Source: Petrosia ficiformis (taxonomy: Eukaryota > Porifera > Demospongiae > Haplosclerida > Petrosiidae). Taken from it: a DNA stretch of 64,000 nt. A program made the translations under genes and the position numbers. This document shows positions 58,401 to 64,000 of the stretch, piece after piece; the first letter of the stretch is position 1, and each line of letters starts with the position of its first letter. The DNA is taken from positions 5,066,010 to 5,130,009 of the forward strand of contig OX345647.1 in assembly GCA_947044365.1 (NCBI GenBank), in the 5' to 3' direction. The notes beneath the pieces were generated by a model that saw only the letters and a list, made by a program, of their open reading frames with translations, was not told the DNA's origin and did not search any database.

Positions 58401-58926
58401 TCACTCGTCTGATTTCTAGTACTAAACTTGCAAAACTAGTAATTATTTCAGTAAACTCTCTGTAAATACTCTTATTAATATATATACGTTTATGATCATA
58501 TGTTTCACTCACTCTATTATTCTCTATCTCGGTCTCACGTGGCAGAAGGGGCTGGCTATGCGAGACTATCTTATGTGAGTCATTTCTTGTTCCTTGTTTC
58601 TCATTACTTGGCGGCAATGAAGGATATGAAGACGAGACTGTCCAAATAAACTTGTCACGTATTTGAACAGCAAGGTAGTTATTATGGATTTTTGTAAGAG
58701 CATCGACAATGTCATTCCAAGAAACTGGTTTCGTACGAGACTGGAAACATTTAAACAGTTCGATTATACATCTTCGAGTTCCTTCACTCCCATGATACTT
58801 TCCAATAACATCCAATTCATGAGTAGATATACCCAAGAAAACACCAAAATCATACCATTCAGCACCAACAGATTCTAACTCTGATGCGAACAGATCAACA
58901 GTGAGAAGAGGAATTTGGTCAGACAT
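55456..58926 (-). CDS. Death-domain/ankyrin-repeat protein D (1156 residues, single exon)
   Basis: Intronless paralogue, ATG 58926. Its Death-like domain is the most diverged of the four (LFASELESVGAEWYDFGVFL, STHELDVIGKY, DKFIWTVSS) while the middle module matches A and B closely. About 22 ankyrin repeats span roughly 365-1095, with a distinctive type-1 lead-in, ADPKSARSDGWTPLMIGS, in eight or so consecutive units, so this array was homogenised separately from C. The near-terminal repeats (ITALHLASQYEHIDIVRLLL) are conserved with the siblings. The tail keeps the A/B-like GLRSISQVSL and then switches to the C-like SSEEDDVMSIHS, a second mosaic junction. Role inferred as for gene A. Confidence 0.9.
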   Translation of the reverse strand: MSDQIPLLTVDLFASELESVGAEWYDFGVFLGISTHELDVIGKYHGSEGTRRCIIELFKCFQSRTKPVSWNDIVDALTKIHNNYLAVQIRDKFIWTVSSSYPSLPPSNEKQGTRNDSHKIVSHSQPLLPRETEIENNRVSETYDHKRIYINKSIYREFTEIITSFASLVLEIRRVILQKSISIHDIQIVLQEVYELEPLSTEVATLERVFTRMRQHYCFLNYYILAYLVNKFLSNEEPLVQLLENYTNKLEKFKESVMIKDLMKLIKETRDLCGNHKIVELKTRDFWGNVTLKKFDRLAKLIFQNIYDCAAQIRIEDGCICVSWVIPDIDTSVLDTVSPDLLKVVGVISLKIDDKVLYKGPNEGCHILESAFLQAVEVGIIRAVELLLAVSTCEVANLALYNGITPLMVACYNGHSVVVSTLLTFGADPNMAKSNGWTPLMIGSQNGHNEVVEVLLKAKVNPNACLKDGTTAICIASRNGHSVVVSTLLTSGADPNMAKSDGWTPLMIGSHNGHNEVVEILLKAKVNPIACLKDGTTAIYIACRNGHSVVVSTLLTSGADPKSARSDGWTPLMIGSQNGHNEVVELLLKAKVNPNACNNNGATAIYIASQNGHSVVVSTLLKSGADPKSARSDGWTPLMIGSHSGHNEVVEILLKAKVNPNACLKDGITAIYIASRNGHSVVVSTLLTSGADPKSARSDGATPLMIGSHNGHNEVVEVLLKAKVNPIACLKDGTTAIYIASQNGHSVVISILLTSGADPKSARSDGWTPLMIGSQNGHNEVVEVLLKAKVNPNACLKDGTTAIYIASQNGHSVVVSTLLTSGADPKSARSDGWTPLMIGSHNGHNEVVEVLLKAKVNPNACLKDGTTAIHIASENGHSVVVSTLLTSGADPKSARSDGWTPLMIGSQNGHNEVVEVLLKAKVNPNACNNNGATAIYIASENGHSVVVSTLLTSGADPRSARSDGWTPLMIGSLNGHNEVVELLLKAKVNPNACNNNGATAIYIASQNGHSVVVSTLLTSGADPNIGRRTNSWTPLLIASGNGHTEVVKQLIDHVDINYQAVAGITALHLASQYEHIDIVRLLLESGVDSRLVDSEGMSPLNWASRCGHHDIVKLLYEFRPFTGLRSISQVSLISVSSEEDDVMSIHSYNSSCSDVY

Positions 58927-59378
58927 GCTTGCAGGTTAACAACTATCATACACATAATAATTATTATGACTACAAATTGAAGAGAATGATTTAAACTTTT
59001 GACTGAATATCAGTTCTGCTATAAGAACTGGAGACATTCAGTGATCACAAGAATCAAACTAGTACATGTATATAGTCTAGTAATGCTAATATCAACTCGA
59101 GAGTGTTCCAAGTTTTTTGACGTCTTTTGTAAGCTGGTTATTACTTGAGAAATAAAACTCAGTGAAGGTTTAGGTCTCATCAAGATGACCTCTATCAATA
59201 CCTCACTCTTCCTATAAAAAAAAAACAAAAAAAAACAAAAACAAGAATTACATGATGATAAGAACAATAAACAGAATTGAGCAATTAAATAGACAACACT
59301 CCATGGTTAATGATATCATTATATATGATAGGAATACTGACAGACAACCAAAGACATATGCATAAGTACATAATTGTT
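58927..59378. promoter_or_regulatory. 5' flank of ankyrin gene D
   Basis: Shares TATAAGAACTGGAGACATTC and GGTCTCATCAAGATGACCTC with the flanks of A and B. On the minus strand the start is preceded by CTGCAAG where A and B have CTGCATGCAG, so a putative 5'UTR acceptor would be shifted. Confidence 0.4.
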
Positions 59379-60114
59379 CTTCTACCATGCTTGTAGTTAA
59401 TTGACCAATGAAATTGCTCAAAATGAGGTTAATAAATCTCATATCAAACCTCCTGGAGAGGTTCAATATTATATTGAAACCTCCCGGGATTGTATAATAA
59501 TTTTGTCAGAGTTGTCATTGATTTATTATAATGGTTTAAAAATTATTACAACTGTAGCTAAAATTATTAGCTGTAATTCATAGTGAAATTAGTGATCCTT
59601 TTTCTTTTTGAAAATCTGACACCAGTTTGTATGCTAGTGATTGAGGTCTTTCAGAGCTCCATTGATTCCTCGTATGAGATTCCAAAAGAGTTGGGTGGGG
59701 CTGTTCTTGCATCGCAAACTTCTTGATGATAGTGATTGCGCAATCGATCGATATTGCATGTGCATAACGCATAGCTGTTGGAAGACCACACCTTTTACTG
59801 GAGTGGAGGAGGAGCCGGAAATCTGCCACATGTAGACTGTCATTTGTGATTGAACTGTTGATCAGTTACTTGTCTACAGAGTCACAGAAACCCACACTAT
59901 ATCCATAGGTTAGTGAAATTATGTATACTGTTGCCACGTGCAAAGATTTGCTTAGTTACTGTATTTCGCGCAAGAATAAAATGCGTTGCTTAGCATGGTA
60001 GAAGTGCGTTATACACCTCGGTACGGTCTCTACTAGATTTATCAAACCTCGTGCCTTCGGCCCTCGGTTTGATAAATCTAGTAGAGACCTATACCTCGGT
60101 GTATAACCTATACA
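59379..60114. mobile_element. Dispersed hairpin element, copy 2 (longer)
   Basis: Inverted relative of 47984-48477. Starts TTCTACCATG and ends GGTGTATAACCTATAC. The right end is a long, nearly perfect hairpin (60008-60107): GGTCTCTACTAGATTTATCA pairs with TGATAAATCTAGTAGAGACC around CCTCGTGCCTTCGGCCCTCGG. The extra middle encodes a minus-strand frame of 83 residues (59578-59829; MADFRLLLHSSKRCGLPTAM, then ERPQSLAYKLVSDFQKEK) that I do not recognise; it could be a transposon protein remnant. Confidence 0.75.
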
Positions 60115-62752
60115 TATAAATAATGATTCGGACTCCAAAACAACAAATGATAGTGTTTCTCCCTATAATGAACTGTTACCCCTATGCTCAATCTCAATAT
60201 ATAGAGCAAATTAGAGCTGTTGTTTTATATGTACATACATTCATAAATGCAAGTGCATGTACATAGTACATACATACATGTAATTATATGTATACAACAC
60301 ACACAAACCTCCTTCACACATGATATATCACTGGACAATACATCTAAAACAGAGAGAGGAAATTAAACAACAAGTAATAAACAATTAAACACAATAATAA
60401 TACTATTGCTATTATTAATATTTACTAGTCATCAAAACAGACAAAATCCTTAAATTCTGTTAAAACAAATCATCAATTAGCAACCACACATATATGAACA
60501 TATGTATGCATTCATGTATTGTGTATAATAAAATTATACATACACACAAACAAATATATATGTATGTAACTTACACAAATATGTATATATATATATATAT
60601 ATACATATTTATTTTTAAACGAGCGCCGTCGGGACGGGACCCTCGCCTATGTGGCAAAGTGATACAAAGCACTACTCTAAATATAATAAAGTTTGTGTAT
60701 GAAACAAACAATACTTTTGTTACATATAAATTTGAAAAACATTTATGGGCATTAAAACAAAGACCAAATAAGAATATCAATGAAAGAAATGTATATATGT
60801 AGAATTTGTATAATTACCTATCTTACATATTATTCTCTGTTTTCCTTCGAAAAACAATGAAAAAGTTCTCAAGTCTACCTCTAAAGTCTCCAATGTGTGA
60901 AAACGTAGTGAAAAATGTATAATTTTTATATATATCTTACATCTTATTCTCTGAAGTCTCCAACGTGTCTCAACGTGTGAAAACGAATCACTCTATTACG
61001 TGTTTAGCATTCACGTGCACAACACCATGCCTGTAGGTGGAGCTAAGTAGCTTGCATCAATGGTGGTGTAGCATAGTAGTAGCAACCATTACCTCGATTG
61101 TTTTTGGTTTGAAATGTTTCTTGGCTAGCGACAGGCCATGAAACAGGATAACTTGTGTTTGTGTGTCCATATTTACTCTCTTTATTGCCCTCGTTTCATC
61201 TTAAAGTCGTGAAACGGTAACTGTGAGTTATAAATATTGTCATAACTTTAGAACCAAAAGGTTTTAGAAGATTTCCTACGTTATTTTTTTTCCTTGTATA
61301 ATTTGAAGTCTACCAGTACCCCGTTTGAAATGTCAATGTTTTTATTTTTCCAGAAAAACTGCTAACACACAGACAGACAGACAGACACACAGACAAAACG
61401 ATTACCGTACCCTTCCGCCTACACTACGCGGCAAGGGTAATTATACTACATCCTGTTATCTGCTGTTAGTTTACTTAGGTACAATAAGGGGGAATACATA
61501 GTTATTAGTATACTATATAGTTACATATAATGTATTTATATTGTATTGTATTTAACTCTCCCACTTGAATAATTGTAGTTAAGTAAACTGACAAACTGAG
61601 GTAGTTATGATGATTGAAAGTGTTAAAAATTATAATTATATCATTGACATTTCTAAAATACAAAAACTACTTTAACTATAGATTAACAATATGAACCGTG
61701 TGATATGATCTCACAAGTTACTGTTTATATATTATTATGTTATACATGTGTACATACATACATGTACATGTACTAGTGCTGGGAAAAGGTCACTGCCACA
61801 CTGTGAGAACAATATTAATATAAACACATGTAAACCTTTGGCTTTTGCTGATGATGAAGCTAAAATTGAATGTTGTTTTCCAACCTTTACCCCAGCCCTA
61901 GTACATATATAGTAGTACATACTGTGCCCTTATATACATAGAAATAGTTATATATATAAGTACATAATTAATTAATACTGTTTCGTATCACAAAGTGTCT
62001 ATGAATTACATTTCTAATATCACATGGAACTCAAATTATGCCTTATATAATTATATTACACAAGTACTAAACAGTTAATATAGTGTGATATGAATAACGG
62101 TTAATATATGTATGTACTTCCTTATATGTATACAAAAACACATATACTTACATTCACGTTTCTGAAGAGACACATGTCCTTACTCTCTCAAGTCACACAG
62201 TGAGGAACTGTAATGTTTTGAAAGTTTCACAGCACACTGGTTAGTTTCTCTTAGTTCAGAAAACATATGAACTATACCTCTCTGTGGAAATGTACACACA
62301 CATAATTACACAAATACACATACAAACACACATACACTGTATATACACACAAACACACATACGGACACACATTATCACTGCGAAATTATTAAAATAACCA
62401 ATTTATTGGAATAGCATAAATTTCAATTTAGTTTGTCATACAGGTTGTTGTGGCTAAATGCATGATGTTACTATGACATTGTGTGTAGCAAGTATAAAAT
62501 GGTATACTAAATTACATATAGGTGATTGCATGTTTCCAAGCCCTTTCACTGGCCACAACTGCCAGATATAATTACTTCAATTGATAAAGTAAATTGTTGG
62601 CATGAAATATGAGTAGACAGCATCCTCAAATTATACTGCTTCAACTAATTGGTTATAATTAGCACAAAGTAGTTGTGGCTTTAGCATGTGTGTATCTATA
62701 AGAACCTGAATGACACAAAAACACACACATATACACACATATGCATACATAT
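60115..62752. other. Spacer after copy D
   Basis: Homologous to 33360-36176 after copy B, minus the 81-bp array expansion and plus the insertion at 60617-61438. It contains a TAGTGCTGG MITE at 61772-61902 and an M2-like stretch from 62375 (CACTGCGAAATTATTAAAAT). No gene is supported. Confidence 0.6.
60617..61438. mobile_element. ~820-bp insertion with (ACAG)n tail, empty in the paralogous spacer
   Basis: Spacer homology runs to TATTTTTAAAC (about 60616) and resumes at ATTATACTACATCCTGTTA (about 61440); the copy-B spacer at 33830-33850 goes straight through. The insert starts GAGCGCCGTCGGGACGGGAC and ends in (ACAG)n followed by ACGATTACCGTACCCTTCCG and CACTACGCGGCAAGGGTAAT. It is GC-richer than its surroundings, with no long frame. 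A related end is at 51460-51540. Family not recognised. Confidence 0.6.
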
Positions 62753-63553
62753 CACTGTAATATTAGTGTGTTATTTAATCCTCATTTGGTTACATCAGTT
62801 TCAATATAATATCAATGATAAACTATAAGTACAATTCAATACTCATTTCTATTCTTACTAGGTAATATTTACAAGTAGTAATTTATTTCTTTTGATTTTA
62901 ATATATATTGACTAGTATATAAAGTATATCACATAATCAAAGCCAATACACATATAATAGTATACAACTACATATATATGCTATCTTCTCAAATATCTGT
63001 GGAGTATATCGGAAGTTATTTACTATTATAAGTGCAAATTCATGTACATAATTATACTAAATACTCTGAAATGAGGATCTGTTGTTTTCCCTAGATGTTA
63101 GAATGGGAATGATAATAATAACCTACATATAGTAACAAAAACAGTATTAATATAATGTATAGTACTTGTAGGTTATTATTATCATTCCCATTCTAACATC
63201 TAGGGAAAACAACAGAGTGCCTCATTCCAGAGTAATTAGCATAATTATGTACATGAATTTGTACATCCGATTTACTCCACAGATATTTGATAAGATAGCA
63301 CATACATGTAGTTGTATTGGATTTAAATACTATTATATGTGTATTGGTTTTGATTATATCATATACTTTATATACTAGTCAATATAGATTAATATCAATA
63401 GAAATAAATTACTATTTGTAATAAATATTACCTAGTAAGATTAAATGAAAATATTACTTAGTAGGAAAAACAAATCAGTATTGAGGAAAACAGAATTACA
63501 TTGAAACTCTGTAATAAAATGGAAGGTTAAATAACCCATTACTTTTTACAGTG
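62753..63553. mobile_element. Foldback member of MITE family M1
   Basis: Termini CACTGTAATATTAGTGTG and TTACTTTTTACAGTG. The whole 801-bp element is a palindrome with arms of about 370 bp: the left-arm phrases GTTTTCCCTAGATGTTAGAA and TGGGAATGATAATAATAACC (63088-63127) are exactly mirrored at about 63164-63212, and the outer arms (ATTGACTAGTATATAAAGTA; its reverse TACTTTATATACTAGTCAAT) also pair. The single-arm form is at 36177-36775. Confidence 0.88.
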
Positions 63554-63562
63554 TATATATAC

Positions 63563-63860
63563 TAGCGCTGCAACGAATATTCGCTTGTTATTTTGGTATC
63601 CGAATGTATTTTTAGCATCTAGATAATTGTTTAATGTTTGCGCAAATGCAGAAATTGAACACAGTTTTCTACAAATGTAGAGTACTGAAAGGACGTTTAA
63701 AAAAACTTTGGCTGTTGTTAAACATCTATAGAATTCAGTTACAGTGAAATGATGAGCTAATATTTGATATTTCACTAGAAACGGGTTATGGCAACATTTC
63801 TCCGAAAGCAAGCGAATATCTAGTAATACTAAAAACTGCTATCCATTGTAGCCCTAATAC
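63563..63860. mobile_element. hAT-like relic
   Basis: Starts TAGCGCTGCAACGAATATTCG (split: TAGCGCTGCAAC, GAATATTCG) and ends near GAATATCTAGTAATACTAAA and TTGTAGCCCTA, the kind of inverted ends seen in hAT-type MITEs. It is similar in content to 51028-51440. No intact transposase frame. Confidence 0.5.
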
Positions 63861-63956
63861 ATACACAGACACACATAGACATACATTTATAATATTTATA
63901 TACAGACACACACACTTACATATGCATGCATACATATATATATATATATATATATA

Positions 63957-64000
63957 GGGACGAACCTTTGAAGCTTTCCTTAACGAAGCTTCAAATTTGA
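63957..64000. mobile_element. Start of a further TIR element, cut by the window edge
   Basis: Sequence TAGGGACGAACCTTTGAAGC then CTTAACGAAGCTTCAAATTT after a (TA)n run looks like the left end of another small hAT-style element with internal GAAGCTT palindromes. Truncated, so not classifiable. Confidence 0.35.

Larger units (their letters stand above)
51711..59130. repeat. Segmental duplication copy D
   Basis: Fourth copy, starting within KRI1 intron 1 (TTTCATAATGTCCTCTTATA, compare 9225). It comprises KRI1 exon 1, the flank, a short minisatellite (52310-52930), the non-coding block, ankyrin gene D and its 5' flank to about 59130. Confidence 0.85.

Overview
This window is animal (metazoan) nuclear DNA. 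It is AT-rich, has short GT-AG introns (one is only 72 bp), carries many MITE-like elements and microsatellites, and encodes intronless Death-domain/ankyrin proteins of the kind abundant in sponges. A demosponge such as Amphimedon is my best guess; this is inference from gene style, not from a database match.

Layout. 1-2474 (+): the 3' five exons of a UBE3C-type HECT E3 ubiquitin ligase. 2967-9365 (-): a complete 15-exon KRI1 ribosome-biogenesis gene, tail to tail with the ligase. From about 8.5 kb to the right edge the window is dominated by a four-fold head-to-tail segmental duplication. The ancestral unit, read left to right, is: KRI1 5' exons, a telomere-like ~117-bp minisatellite, a non-coding block with conserved splice-like junctions, a giant single-exon Death-domain/ankyrin gene on the minus strand, its 5' flank, and a MITE-rich spacer. 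Copy A carries the functional KRI1 gene and the 1893-residue ankyrin protein (13958-19639). Copy B has the 1233-residue protein (29082-32783), copy C the 1406-residue protein (42174-46394) and copy D the 1156-residue protein (55456-58926). Copies B, C and D each start with a broken 5' piece of KRI1. Copy C is the odd one: homology to its siblings ends at the ankyrin start codon, and the usual 5' flank and spacer are replaced by about 5 kb holding the 3' exons of a DOCK6/7/8-type DHR2 gene with a frameshift and a stop (probable pseudogene).

The ankyrin proteins share an N-terminal Death-like domain, a ~220-residue middle module and 22-44 ankyrin repeats arranged as alternating type-1/type-2 pairs (66 residues, 198 bp). 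Their arrays differ in length, contain large near-exact internal duplications and contain hybrid repeats where the alternation breaks, which indicates active unequal exchange. The likely role is an intracellular scaffold or receptor in Death-fold (immune or apoptotic) signalling; that is inference. Other items of note: a type-I tRNA with a GGA anticodon, large foldback transposons, and MITEs whose empty sites can be read directly from the sibling duplications.
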